This document shows, piece after piece, positions 1 through 12,045 of a DNA stretch of 64,000 nucleotides (positions are counted from its first letter, which is position 1; the number at the start of each line of letters is the position of its first letter). A model generated the notes under the pieces. The model was not told the origin of the DNA. It did not search any database and was given only the letters and a program-made list of their open reading frames with translations. The DNA lies in assembly GCF_000321225.1 (NCBI RefSeq), contig NW_004450464.1, positions 1,599,567-1,663,566 of the forward strand. The letters run 5' to 3'. The DNA comes from Odobenus rosmarus divergens. Taxonomy: Eukaryota; Chordata; Mammalia; Carnivora; Odobenidae. The translations under genes and the position numbers were made by a program.

Positions 1-521
1 TTTATTTCTTTCTGTTGTCTGATTGCTGAGGCTAGGACTTCTAGTACTTTGTTGAGCAATAGTAGTGAGAGTGGGCATCCCTGTCATGTTCCTGACCTTA
101 AGGGAAAAGCTCTCAGTTTTCCCCCATCGAGAATGATATTCGCTGTGGGTTTTCATAAATGGCTTTATGATATTGAGATATGTTCCCTCTTATCCCTATA
201 CTTTGGAGAGTTTTAATCAAGAAAGGATGCTGTGTTTTGTCAAATGCTTTTTCTGCATCAATTGAGAGGATCATATGGTTCTTGTCTTTTCTTTTATTAA
301 TGTATTGTATCACGTTGATTGATTTGTGAATGTTGAACCACCCTTGCATCCCATGAATAAATCCCACCTGGTCGTCGTGAATAATCCTTTTAATGTACTG
401 TTAGATCCTGTTGGCTAGAATCTTGGTGAGTATTTTGGAGTCCATGTTCATCAGGGATATTAGTCTGTAATTCTCCTCTTTGTCTGGTTTTGGGATCAAG
501 GTAATGCTGGCCTCATAGAAA
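1..521 (-). mobile_element. LINE-1 ORF2 reverse-transcriptase segment, inverted 5' part of a twin-primed L1
   Basis: Read on the minus strand this is L1 ORF2. The frame at 113-367 carries the RT motif-A string DAEKAFD with its catalytic Asp, preceded by the usual NHMI-S-I context. Upstream (368-521) the frame is broken by at least one stop. The segment runs off the left edge. It abuts, at 521/522, an L1 3' end in the opposite orientation: the standard signature of twin-primed insertion, where the 5' portion of the L1 is inverted. It is non-functional, with stops and indels throughout. Confidence 0.93.
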
Positions 522-1383
522 CAGATACCTCTCCAAAGAAGACATACAAATGGCTAACACACACATGAGAAAATGCTCCACATCACTTGCCATTAGGGAA
601 ATACAAATCCAAACCATAATGAAATACCACCTTACATCAGTTAGAATGGCAAAAATTAACAAGAAAGGGGAACCCTCTTACACTGTTGGTGGGAATGCAG
701 GCTGGTACAGCCACTCTGGAAAACAGTATGGAGGTTCCTCAAGAAGTTAAAAATAGAGCTACCCTACGACCCAGCAATTGCACTACTGGGTATTTACCCC
801 AAAGATATAGATGTAGTGAAAAGAAGGGGCACATGCACCCCAATGTTCATAGCAGCAATGACCACAATAGCCAAACTGTGGAAGGAGTGAAGATGCCCTT
901 CAACAGATGAATGGATAAAGAAGATGTGGTCTATATATACAATGGAATATTACTCAGTCATCAGAAAGGATGAATACCTATTTTTTGTGTCAGCATGGAT
1001 GGAACTGGAGGGTATTATGTTGAGTGAAATAAGTCAATCAGATAAAGACAATTATCATATCGTTTCACTCATATGTGGAACATAAGGAGTAGCACAGAGG
1101 ACCATAGGGGAAGGGAGGGAAAACTGAATGGGAAGAAATCAGAAAGGGAGACAAACCATGATAGACTCTTGACTCTGGGAAGCAAACTGAGGGTTGCGGA
1201 AGAGAGGGGGGTTGAGGGTTGGAGTAATTGGGTGATGGGCATTAAGGAGGGAATGTGATGTGATGAGCACTGGGTGTTATATGCAACTAATGAATCATTG
1301 AACACTACATTAAATACTAATGATGTTTATATGTTGGCTAATTGAATTTAAGTAAGAAAATTAAAAACAGCAACAACAACAAA
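522..1383 (+). mobile_element. LINE-1 3' end (ORF2 C-terminus, 3' UTR, A-rich tail)
   Basis: The segment starts inside the ORF2 C-terminal region (frame at 550-750, [20 protein letters not shown], then an in-frame deletion before GEPSYTVGG). It continues through the 'tggataaagaagatgtggt' block and the carnivore L1 3' UTR ('gtgatgagcactgggtgtta'), and ends in an A-rich tail with (CAA)n at about 1364-1383. Frameshifts separate the coding pieces. Together with the inverted piece to its left it forms one insertion. The 5' target-site duplication lies outside the window, so insertion boundaries cannot be confirmed here. Confidence 0.95.
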
Positions 1384-1782
1384 TTATTATTTTTTACTTG
1401 CCAAAAACCCCTCAATTTTATCTATTTTTTCTTTGTAAGTCCTGGTTATCCATTATGTCTCAGTTTTTTCTGACAAAGAACATGTGTACTCCTATAGTCT
1501 CCTTGGCACTCTGTAACTGACTTATGAGAGCACTTTTTAAAAGAAAAGAAAAATTAAGGAATTAAAACACTGGGGTATTAGATAGTATCAACAGTAGCCT
1601 CTTTCTCTCTACCCAGATATCTTGGTTGGTCTGCTATTCTTTATTGTTTCCGACCCTAACCTTTATTTTCCTATTCTGACCTTAATGTTTTGAGCTATAT
1701 CTCACAAACATTGCTAATGTTTTGGCTTAAATGTGGCTGTTCTTTGTGCTGGTTAAAAGCTCCAGAGAAACCTCTTTTCTAG
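1384..1782. other. Unassigned AT-rich DNA
   Basis: No repeat, exon or RNA gene recognised. There is a short purine run (aaaagaaaagaaaaatt) near 1540-1556. Confidence 0.5.
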
Positions 1783-1794
1783 CTTTTTCTGGAT

Positions 1795-1998
1795 TTTTTA
1801 AAAAAGATTTTATTCCTTTATTTGTCAGAGATCGAGAGAGAGAGAAAGAGAGAACAAGCAGGGGGAAGCGGCAGCTAGAGGGAGAAGCAGGCTCCCTGTG
1901 GAGCAAAGAGCCCGATGAGGGACTGGATCCCAGGACCCTGGGATCATGACCTGAGCTGAAGGTTGACGCTTAACCAACTGAAGCCACCCAGGTGTCCC
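1795..1998 (-). mobile_element. Carnivore tRNA-derived SINE (Can-SINE), full length
   Basis: In the window it reads tail first: T-rich tail with 'aagattttatt', a GA-rich segment, then 'ctgggatcatgacctgagc' and the head at 'gccacccaggtgtccc'. A perfect 12-bp target-site duplication, ctttttctggat, flanks it at 1783-1794 and 1999-2010. The head carries scattered substitutions, so it is not among the youngest copies. Confidence 0.96.
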
Positions 1999-2010
1999 CT
2001 TTTTCTGGAT

Positions 2011-3887
2011 GTTAAATCAAGTTCATAGTTCCACCACCTTCATTGAACTCTGGGTTCATAAGGCTTCCCAAACAGCTCAGCTTTTCTCTTGTTGTTCATG
2101 ATTTTCTGGGCCATGTACAGTCCTCTCTTGGCAGTGCTCAGGAATTGACTCAAATACACCAAAGTTTGGCATGCAAAAAGTAATTCACCTGATTTTCTGA
2201 AGCATTCCTTTGCCATACATAATTTTTAACTGGCTCATGTATAGTCTCAGCTTCCTGCAGGTATATTAAGAGTCCGTAATGCTTTGCAGACTCAATAAAT
2301 GTACTCTGTAATTACTTAAATATCATTTTATGAATGTGTTTGAAGATGTAACTTGTCAGAACACAGCAGTTTCTGGATATATTTCTTGCAGTTCAGGAGC
2401 ACTTAACCAGATGGCCCCCTATAGTTTTGGAACAGTAAATGCATCTCGAAAGTAGGCTGACGGTAGAGGAATGTGGTCACGGGATCAATGGGAAAGTTTC
2501 TTAGGCACAAGGTATTGAAGAAGTGAAATAAATACTCTATAGAGATTCATTAAAAACTAAACTAAGTAAAAGTTCTATGATAAAATTAAAATATGAATTA
2601 TAATAACCTTAAGAAATGTGGTAAGTCTTATGAATGTAAGTTCTGCATTTATCATGTGTTTCACATTGATATGGAAAGTTAATCGGTTTCATTAGGAATA
2701 AAACAAATCATGAGTTTTATAGTAATGAGTGAATGGGCATTTATATACATTTTACAAGGCAGGTCAGTTACTATTTCTGAAAATGACCATTTTGAAATTT
2801 TATATCTGGAAATTTATTATCAAACAAGGCCTGAAACTCATTATGCAGATGGTAAAATCTAATTTAACTCCCTTTCACACTTCTTTTCTTTTTATCTTAT
2901 AAAAGCAAATGAGTTTGTCAGCTTTTAATTATATAAGTCTAATTTGAACTTACTAGATATATATATATAACAAAATAAGATAGTTGCTAAATTTACTTGA
3001 TCTTAGGGACTTTCTATTGTACACATTCATTTTTAATTTAATGATAAGAAAATCTCTTCAAGGTTTTTGTAAAGGAATCACATTATCAGAAAAGTTTACA
3101 TTTCTAGAAAATAAATATGTTCTTAAGGCCCTTCACAGATCTTGGAATGAAAACCTAATTCTTAAGAATTTTTAAGTATTTGATTTGTACCCATTAAAAT
3201 GTATAGAATTTAAATTTCATAATTCCCCATCTTAGAAAATGTGAAACATGACTCACACATGTCATGCATATACTTAAATTCTGATTTAAGTAACCGCACT
3301 GTTTTCTCATTGATGAAAATTGAGTAGCAAAATTATTATATTTCATTCAAGAACACAATAATCTTATTAGAAAACTAATTTTCAATGTCTGTTTCACAAA
3401 TATGCTCATAACTAGAGAATTTGTCCTGTTTCTATGCTAATTCATTGAAGCATCATATTTCAACCATTCTTTAAAAAAACCTCTTTACCTGACACTTTAA
3501 AATGTATTGCATCTCAACCTATCAATGCATTTCTTGGATTTGTAACAAGGAACAATATTCCAGGTATTATCCATTTAAAACAAGCCTCTATGTAGAACAT
3601 CTTTTGTGTTGCCTTTTGATTACCATCTCTATTATGTCATGGGATATACCTGTGTTTCCTCATTGTGACTAGCAGAGGGCATGGAAAGATAAGAAACGTT
3701 CAGTATATATCTATTGACTATATAAATGAAAGTTATAATTAAGTTGCTCACTCTATGTAAAATTTAAATGGAATAGGAAAATGAATCTTCCTAATTATCA
3801 GATACTAAGAGAAACTATTTAAAATCAATCTAATTACAAATACTACCCCTTCAATCTTAGATTACAGTTTCACAATTCTTGTTCTGT
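2011..3887. other. Unassigned AT-rich unique DNA
   Basis: No coding, RNA or repeat identity recognised. It holds a short (TA)n run at about 2954-2970. The open frames are short and have no recognisable protein content. Confidence 0.5.
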
Positions 3888-3980
3888 TTTATTCATTCAT
3901 CCATTCATTCATTCACTGAACAAGCATTGTTTTAGCACTACTAGGTGCCAGGTCTGTTAATGATACAGGGAATACAAAAT
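3888..3980 (-). repeat. L2-type LINE 3' end
   Basis: The sequence opens with (ATTC)n, 'catccattcattcattcact', followed by 'actaggtgccaggtctgtta'. This is the reverse complement of the L2 3' terminus, which ends '...tggcacatagtaggcgc...aatgaatgaatg'. Heavily diverged, as expected for an L2. Confidence 0.6.
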
Positions 3981-4514
3981 ATGATTGGATGAGGGCATTG
4001 ATAAGAGTGAATATATTATAGAAGCAATGCCTATAGCAGTTAGGATATGGTCTGCTTTTGAGTACGTAGGGAAGGGAAGGCTAACAATATCTCTTTACTT
4101 TATTCAACCAATATTATTGAGGTTCAATTATGGATCAGGATATTTCCTAAATAGTAGTTTTACAAAATTGAATAAGACCACACCTACTTATAGTAAAAGA
4201 TTTCCATAATAAAAAGATAAAGGGATTCAGTTTGTAGATTTTATACTAAGATTTCTGATCTAGCTTCAGAGAATTAGTTGCAATTTCAGGAACCTCGAAG
4301 GCATTCAATTAAGATTGAATATAAAACAAATTACCAGAGGATACTTCATGAAATACTGCGGTACAACTTACTTCAATTAGAATGTAGTTATGATTTATTT
4401 TAAAGATATTGCAACATGCACATAGTGGATGTAATGACTGAATAACAGGAATGTTCAACAATAACACCTTTGTAGCAGTCAGGCTATTGCCACAATAATT
4501 GTGGGTTAAAAAGC
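3981..4514. other. Unassigned unique DNA
   Basis: Nothing identifiable. Frames at 3985-4209 (+) and 4309-4521 (-) have no recognisable content. Confidence 0.45.
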
Positions 4515-4521
4515 CATGCAA

Positions 4522-4925
4522 GGGGCACCTGGGGGGCTCAGTTGGTTAAATGTCTGCCTTCACCTCAGGTCATGATCCTGGGGTCCTGTGATCTGAGCCC
4601 CATGTCTGGGCTCTGCGCTCAGTGGGGAATCTGCTTCTCCCTCTACCTGCCGCTCCCCGTGCTGTGCATTCTCTCTCTCTCTCTGTCAAATAAATAAAAT
4701 CTTTATTTATTTATTTATTTTAAAGATTATTTATTTGAGAGAGCGAGAATGAGAGAAAGAGAGCACATGGGGGGGGAGGGTCAGAGGGAGAAGCAGACTC
4801 CTTGCTGAGCAGGGAGCCTGATGTGGGACTCGATCCCGGGACTCTGGGATCATGACCCGAGCCGAAGGCAGTCGCTTAACCAACTGACCCACCCAGGCGC
4901 CCCATAAATAAAATCTTTAAAAAAA
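4522..4925 (+). mobile_element. Carnivore SINE, interrupted by a second SINE
   Basis: Head 'ggggcacctggggggctcag' followed by core, CT-rich segment and 'aaataaataaaatcttt' tail. The tail is split: a minus-strand SINE occupies 4705-4903 and the remainder of the tail resumes at 4904-4925. A short duplication, catgcaa, at 4515-4521 and 4926-4932 is the likely target site of this outer element. It therefore predates the inner one. Confidence 0.94.
4705..4903 (-). mobile_element. Carnivore SINE nested in the tail of another SINE
   Basis: Complete element from T-rich tail to head 'cacccaggcgcccc'. It is flanked by a perfect 15-bp target-site duplication, ataaataaaatcttt (4690-4704 and 4904-4918), which is itself tail sequence of the outer SINE. 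The two elements lie tail to tail and form a long imperfect inverted repeat. Confidence 0.97.
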
Positions 4926-4959
4926 CATGCAAAATTCAGTGAGATATATCAATAAGCAT

Positions 4960-5330
4960 TTTTTTTTTCTTGTTCCTGTACCTGTGGTCAGCTACAAGTC
5001 AGCTGATCTAGGCCATGCTTGGCTGGGATTTGCTTAAAGTCCAGATCTAATGCATGTGTTGGTCATTCCTCCTCAGATCACAGAACCTAAAGCACGTTAT
5101 TGTTACGGTAGAAGTCAGGAGCACAAACCCGCCTGGGCAAAAACATGCTAGCTTCTTCTGTGTTTGTTCCTGTAAGCTTCCCCTTTGGCCAAAAAGCAAG
5201 GTCGGACAGCAAATACCAAAGTCAAGCAGTGGAAAAGGCTATCCTTCCTCCAGGGATGCGGATGGGGGAGAGAATCAGTCATTGCCCGCAAATGATCTAA
5301 TCTACCAAAATCTTGAAGATTTTAAAACAA
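4960..5330. repeat. Probable old mammalian interspersed repeat, family not named
   Basis: The stretch 'cctttggccaaaaagcaagg', together with 'ggcttggctggg...' upstream and a purine-rich block with 'gggatgcggatggggg' downstream, resembles a widespread old repeat whose consensus has 'cattggccaaagcaagtcacatggcc'. An open frame of 107 codons (5054-5377, +) runs through it but resembles no protein I know and is likely fortuitous. Confidence 0.4.
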
Positions 5331-8300
5331 TAATATCATGGCATTGTTTTCATTTGTTTGCATTAGGCTTTGCATAGGCAACAGTGCAATACAGAAGTAC
5401 TCTTTGAACTCTTCCTCTTTATTCATAAGATTGCTACATATTTTCCACGTCGATAATATTTTTATAAGCCTTCTTTGTGTATTAATATGAAAACCTTGTA
5501 GTTAAATTTGATCAGGAAGGGGCACACCAACTTAAATCATTTAAAATGTTTCTCAATATTTTTAATGTTTTGTGCTGTTAATATTTTGTGGAAAAAACTT
5601 GAACTGATAGAATTTATTTCTAAGGTAGATATTGATTTATTTTAATGAACTACAAAAATCAGAATAAATTACTAACAGAGAAATTACACTTGAAATACTA
5701 GTCTGAGCTCCAAATAAGATTGGATTTTTATGTTAAACATTTGGACTCTAATTGTTTTGTTAGGTTTGGTTTATTAAAGTATAATTAGTAACATTATCAG
5801 CAGAAAAACATGCTGTGCTATAATTAAATCATTTAAATAATCATTTCTTGATGTCTTAATATGCTAGATTTCTCAATTCATTAAAGTAGATAAGAGCTCT
5901 CTGTAAATACAGTTTATTATCAGTAGTTTGCTTTTCTAAAAATGCTTGAAAATTTAGAATTCTGCTTGAACTTTGAATAACAATATGTTACTGTGATATT
6001 GATGCATTATGTTTATAAAACATGAAACAAGACAGAAATATAGGATTATCAGAACATTTGCAACCTGTTTGCCTTTGCAGTTATCAGTAGTAGAATCTTT
6101 TTTTGTCCTTAGTAAAATATAGATGATTTTGGAAAAGCACTCATTCCAGTTTCAATCTAGGAAAAACTACTTATATACTATGCCTAAGTTTACAGGATAC
6201 CAGTGTTTTGAAACATAATGCATTATTTTTGTTTCTTATATTCCATACTTAGAATGTGTTTAAACAGGCTATTAAAACTAATAATATAGGGCACTAAGTG
6301 AATATAAATGGAATCATATTGTACTAGTATAATTAGTATAGTGTAAGTAGTATAACACTGTATGTTAATTATCCTTCAATAAAAACTATTAAAAATCAAT
6401 AAATAAACTAAGAGTATAGAGAAACTACTAGGGACACAGACATCTCAGAGATCTCACCATTCCTTCCAACCCATGAAATTTGTCACTGAAATGAGGAGAT
6501 GGAAATGGAGCCAGTGGGAATATGGATTCTTAGCTAAAAATTGTTTCTCTTCTTTTAAGAAGATTCCTCAGTGGGCAAGAATATACCGCGTGCAGGACAT
6601 ATACCTGAGGTAGCTAAGCATATGCTTTCCCTAGCAAACTCAATAAATACACCATTTAAGGGAGATAAGGTCCATGCAACTGATTTTGCATATAAGTATG
6701 CATGTAAGTTATGTGTACACATGCATATCCAAGTATTCTCAATCAGTTCTCAGTTACTAAACTGTTAAGCTGAATTGAATGATCGTTCTCATGTATTAAG
6801 AAACACGTTAACCTGATAAATGGACTGTCTTAATAAGAAGAATGACAAAAACTTGCTTGTTCCTAATACTTCCCATCGTGCGTCGGCTACTCTCCTTCTT
6901 ATGATGTCCTCCACTAAACTGGTCTCCAAGCATCTTTTCCACTCAGAGACTCTAGTGGATATTGTTGTTGTGAATGACTTTGATAAGCATTTATTCTACA
7001 TATTTTTACCCTAATGTAATTTTCAGATGATGGTCCCAAGGGATCAAGCAGAAGGAATTCCATGGAGAATCTCTATATGACTCTATAGAGTAAAGAAAGA
7101 AAAGTTGTTTGGAAGGGTATCAGGTTGATAGGGTGTCCCTCTCTTAACCAAGTGGCCATGAATCATGTTTCTGTAACAGAGGGCCAGAGTGTGACAAGTT
7201 CTAAAAGTTTGCTTGTTTGTTTGTTTTGGCAGCCAGCAATTGGCCACACTGATGTTTCAGGGTTACAGTCGATCCTCAGGAGGTGGTGCAAATGCAGGGC
7301 AGGAGGAGACAATTGTGCTCCGGGCTGTAAAATGAAGCCAGAGTAGAAGTTCCAGTAGTTGAGAATATGAGGAAGACAGCCTGTGGTAGCAGGCACCCAG
7401 GGGATCCAGAAATCTCTTCCTAGCCCCTACAGCCCTGAACTTTCAGGAATCTACCCCCTGTTCTCCTTTACTAAAATATCCTCATGGTCACAACAGTATC
7501 AAAAATGAATTTAGAAAGACAGTAAACATAATCTAGATGAAAGGACTTTATAGCCACAGCGTTCTTGGGATTGAGGAGCACAGAAGAGGGATGCCAAGAG
7601 GACGAATTGGGAGAACTAACATAGTGTTAACTAATTTCTTAAAGTTCCACTACAGAGAAATAGTAACATTTCACAGATTGTCTTCTCAACACCAATTTCA
7701 CAAATGTAACTATTTTTGAAATTTTTCCTTTTCGTCCTTTTTCATGACAGTGAAGTCCAGAGGAGGGCAGAGGAGCTGGAATTCGACTTCCAATTTCACC
7801 ACTCTCTCAGTCCTATTCTGAAGGGTCCAGACTCCTTTTGTTCAGTCGGCTTCAGATTTTTTTCTGAAGGCTCTGGCAATCTCTACTTATATCTCATTGC
7901 CTCCAAGCTTAGTACTCTGACTCACCTGGACTTTTTAAAATTTTAGTGGACTGCATGGGCTATTATTTTAATAATAATGATACAGTGAATAATTTCAAAT
8001 TTTATTCTTAAATAACTATGAATTTTATTTCATTGACTTTTCTAAAATGTCTATAAGAATGTAAAAATTTCAAGTCAAATGGTCTTTAAAGTAGAGGAAA
8101 AAAACCCCATAGTATGCATATGTCTTTTAAAGAACAGAAATGTAACATTTGCTTTTAAAATGAATATGCTTTCTGTCCTTCTAGAGTTTTGGCTGGATGG
8201 TCTGCTACATTGCAGGGAGTCTATCCACCACAGTCTTCATTTTCTTTTTTTGTTTTTCCCGAGGATTTCAAAATTAAAATTGGCATCGATCCACCAATTC

Positions 8301-8982
8301 ATTCTTTTCTCTTTATTGGATGAGTGCACATAGTTGCTTTATCTAGATCTCACTTTTCAACATAAACCTTCAGCAGAATCTCTCATGTTTTATTGCAGAG
8401 TAAGCAGATGTGACTTTCATTTTTTCCTTTTCATCGAACAGTTACCTCATTTGAAATTTTTCACTTGATTTAATTTAACTTTTTTTGATGGTAGATGCAT
8501 CTGTTGCTACCTGTGTTTGGTTGTCATTTTAATGAGTTGCTAGAAGCTGTGTCCACAAGAGTCATGCATTTTCCTGCTTTCCTACTCTTCCTTTATTCTT
8601 TATTTTACCTATATTTATTTTCAAGAAATGGAATTGGTATATTATCATAGATTTGCTTTTTGCCTCTCCCAGATTTTCTTCCATAAGTAATTTCATTTAT
8701 ACTTTTGGAAACATTTTATGATTTAATTTTATATAAAACATCAAAACTCCTTTAGAAATTTTTCAGTTTTCCGAATGCACGCTGGCATAGGTTATTTAAT
8801 AGTTATTACAAAATGATCTTTGGGGCAATAAATTTTGATATATAAGGACAAGTCCCAAATGTAATTTAAAAGTGATGAACTAGTCTTTAATGGCCTAGAA
8901 TTAATGTGCATTTATCATTTTAATCCTCATAAAATTTCAAGAAGACTATGTATTCACGATTAGTTAACATAATTTTAAGCCC
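5331..8982. other. Long block without recognised genes
   Basis: AT-rich DNA. About 6348-6400 (+) reads 'taacactgtatgttaatt...caataaaaactatt' and resembles a short L1 3' terminus. A (GTTT)n-like run lies at about 7207-7226. Several frames of 60-85 codons are scattered without conserved content. I see no splice-bounded exon, CpG cluster or RNA gene. Confidence 0.5.
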
Positions 8983-9110
8983 CAGTGCAAAATGAAAATG
9001 TAGGATCTCTTTATTCAAAAGTTAGTAGGGGCTCCAAAGAGATCCTACAGTAACAGGTGTGCGGGCCTTTCTAAGCAGATCGGATGCCCATGAGGCCGGC
9101 TCTGTATGTA
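8983..9110 (+). repeat. Possible old DNA-transposon-like repeat
   Basis: 'gtgcaaaatgaaaatgtagga' followed by 'gggcctttctaagcag' and 'cccatgaggccggctctg' matches, from memory, an ancient mammalian repeat with 'gtgcaaaatgaaaatg...ggcccttctaagc...gcccatgaagccggccctg'. I cannot name the family with certainty. Orientation is nominal. Confidence 0.35.
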
Positions 9111-9280
9111 TTTTTTTAGGCTCATCATTTAGTTTGCAAGCAAATCTTTAAATTGAGAAAACCAACACTGAAGGACATTTTTACCAGAGTGTTTTAAAAG
9201 TTATATAATATCAGAACTGTAGAAATGAGATATAAAAAAAGATCACATATCCAACCTAAATTCAAACAATGGAATTCTTT

Positions 9281-10635
9281 TCTTTTTTTCTTCAAAATTT
9301 TATTTAAATTCTGGTTAGTTAAATACAGTGCAATATTTATTGGTTTCAGGAGTAGAATTCAGTGACTCATCACTTCTATGCAACACCCAGTGTTCAGCAC
9401 GATAAGTGCCCTCCTTAATACCGATCACCATCTAGCCCATCCCCCCCCCCACCTCCCTCCATCAACCCTCAGTTTGTTCTCTATCTTTAAGAGTCTCTTA
9501 TGGTTTGTTTCCCCCTCTTATTTCCCCCCTCCCATGTGTTCATCTGTATTGTTTCTTAAATTCCACATATGAGTGAAATCATATGGTATTTGTCTTTCTC
9601 TCACTGACTTATTTCGCTTAACATAATACACTATAGCTCCATCCATGTTGTTGCAAATGGCAAGATTTCATTCTTTTTGATGGCTAAGTAATATGCCATT
9701 GTGTATATGTACCATATCTTTTTTTATCCATTCATCAGTCAATGGATATTTAGGCTCTCTCCATAGTTTGGCTATTGTTGGTAATGCTGTTACGAACACT
9801 GGGGTCCATGTACCCCTTTGAATCTGTATTGTTTTATCCTTTGGGTAAATACTTAGAAGTACAACTACTGGATCATAGGATAGTTCTATTTTTAACTCTT
9901 TGAGGAACCTCCATACTGTTTTCCAGAGTGGCTGCACCAGTTTGCATTTTTACCAACAGTGCAAGAGGGTTCCCCCTTTCTCCACATCCTTGCCAAATCT
10001 GTTGTTTCCTGTGTTGTTAATTTTAGCCATTCTGACAAGTATGAGGTAGTATCTCATCGTGGTTTTGATTTGCATTTCCCTGATGAAGAATGATGTTGAG
10101 CATCTTTTCATGTATCTTTTAGCCATCTGGATGTCCTTGTTGGAAAAGTGTCTATTTGTGTCTTCTGCCCATTTCTTAACTGGATTATTTGTTTTTTGGG
10201 TGTTGAGTTTGATGAGTTCTTTATAGATTTTAGATACTAACCCTTTATCAGGTGTGTCATTTGCAAATATCTTCTCCCATTCCATAGGCTGCCTTTCAGT
10301 TTTGTTGATTGTTTCCTTTGCTGTGCAGAAGGTTTTTATCTTGGTGAAGTCCCAATAGTTCATTTTTGCTTTTGTTTCCCTTGCCTCTGGCAACATATCT
10401 AGTAAGAAGTTGCTATGGCTGAGGTCAAAGAGGTTGCTAGCTACCTGTGTTCTCCTCTACGATTTTGATGGTTTCCTGTCTCACATTTAGGTGTTTCATC
10501 CATTTTGAATTTATTTTTGCATATAGTATAAGAAAGCGGTCCAGTTTTGTTCTTCTGTATGTTGCTGTCCAGTTTTCCCAACACCATTTGTTGGAGACCG
10601 TCTTTTTTCCACTGGGTAATTCTTTCCTGCAAAGC
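9281..10635 (-). mobile_element. 5'-truncated LINE-1 with intact target-site duplication
   Basis: Read on the minus strand: ORF2 C-terminal part (frame 9950-10396, with FCTAKETINKTERQPMEWEK and [19 protein letters not shown]), then a frame shift, then the terminal block (9668-9937, with [17 protein letters not shown] and [14 protein letters not shown]), then the 3' UTR and an A tail (T-rich at 9281-9290 here). The 12-bp target-site duplication atggaattcttt is perfect (9269-9280 and 10636-10647). Insertion length is about 1.36 kb. It is a dead copy with several indels. Confidence 0.97.
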
Positions 10636-10647
10636 ATGGAATTCTTT

Positions 10648-11666
10648 CATAACTCTCTGATACAACTTGCCTTTAGGACCTAATATCCCACTTATGGGTC
10701 CATTTTTGAATGACCCTAGACAGCATATCTATCTTATTTTAGCCTAAAATCTAACTTCTGTGAATTCTAACTACTGTCCCAAGTTCTGCCCTAATGAACA
10801 ATTCAGATAACTATATTTTCTATTCTTTTAGGTGGAACCATATGGAATTGTCAATATTGAGCCTTTTTTGACCTATACAAATGGTGATCTTATGTGTTTC
10901 CACCTAAGACATAGCAGCTCATTAAATATGTGAAGGCAAGGGACCATACAGCCACCATCCCCTATTACCAAACTTATATACATGCCCTTTCCAAAAACCC
11001 TAACAGTTCCTCCCTTCCTCAAACTCATCATTCTTTGACTCTTCATCATTATTAATATAAGAAATTTTTCAAACCCTTTACCGTGTTAGTTGAGTGACTC
11101 TAACAATTAGGTTTATTAATTTTCCTCTTACAGTTTGGCATTCTTTATTGAAAAGAATGCTCCAAATGTTGACTAAGGAATCCTTTTGATAATGTCCCAT
11201 CTTCCATTTTTTAACCTATTCTCTCCCATTATTTTTTTTTGTTCAAAATATAACCTCTTCTGTGGAGAATCCTAGTTCTTCCCACTTCTGCGATCTGAGA
11301 GGCATTCTTTCAGTGGGCTCTCACAAACCTATTCGATATAGTGAGCAATAAACTCAGTATTATCAGTATAATGATTACAGTGGGGAGTTCTGTTAGGCTC
11401 ATATATAACATCAAAAAGTAAATCAGTAAAAGAAAATTCTATTACAGACCCTGGTCTAAATCTGTGATTTTCTGATGATTTCCACAGAGACTAAAATAAC
11501 ATTGATCTAATGTAGAGCACTAGATTTCTAAAATTTTTATCTGCTAAACATTTCCATCAACAAGTTTTCTGTGGAAGTCTAACATGAAAAACCCTAGCTG
11601 ACATGGAGCTGTTCTCTCCACTTGAGCTCTATATTAATCCCACTGTGTTGGCCTGACCACTCCGCG
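10648..11666. other. Unassigned unique DNA
   Basis: No feature recognised on either strand. Confidence 0.45.
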
Positions 11667-11699
11667 CCCGCCCCCCCCCCCACACACAGAAAAAAAAAG
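11667..11699 (+). repeat. C-run / (CA)n / A-run low-complexity tract
   Basis: A run of about eleven C residues, then (CA)4, then an A-rich run. Likely length-polymorphic and error-prone to sequence. Confidence 0.9.
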
Positions 11700-11734
11700 A
11701 CCAAAACAAAACCCATTAAATCTGAATTTTCAGC

Positions 11735-12045
11735 AGCTTAACTGAATCAAAGTTTATTTGTTGTGCTTATAAAGTCCAGCCTTGGTCAGGGTACCCTCTT
11801 CCATCTGTAAACTCTTGTCTTCCTAACACAAAACCTTGAGGTACATAAGGCAGAAGAAGAGAGAACATAAGAATGAGGCAGGGACTTTTTCCGGCCTCAG
11901 CCCCAAGGTGGCACAAGTCACTTCAACTCATGTCACTTAGTCAGACATTTTTACATGATCCCAACATAACTGGAAGTCCCTGAAATATCTGGAAGTGCAT
12001 GAATATTTGCTGAGCATGAAGTGTATGTTACAGACTCTCCTGCTT
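11735..12045 (+). repeat. Old interspersed repeat, same family as 16910-17345
   Basis: Matches in order to a widespread old mammalian repeat: 'aaagtttatttgttgtgctt', the 'gaagaagagagaaca' block, a 'ggtggcacaagtcacttc' block and 'gcatgaatatttgctgagca' near the end. The family consensus in memory has 'aggtttatttctcgctc...gaagtggcacacatcacttctg...gcatgaatatttggtgagca'. I do not name it with confidence. Confidence 0.5.

Noticed and set aside
5054..5377. 107-codon frame
   Set aside because: Overlaps a stretch resembling an old interspersed repeat; no protein similarity recognised.
9668..10396. Two clear protein-like minus frames
   Set aside because: These are L1 ORF2 C-terminal relics, shifted and truncated; not host genes.
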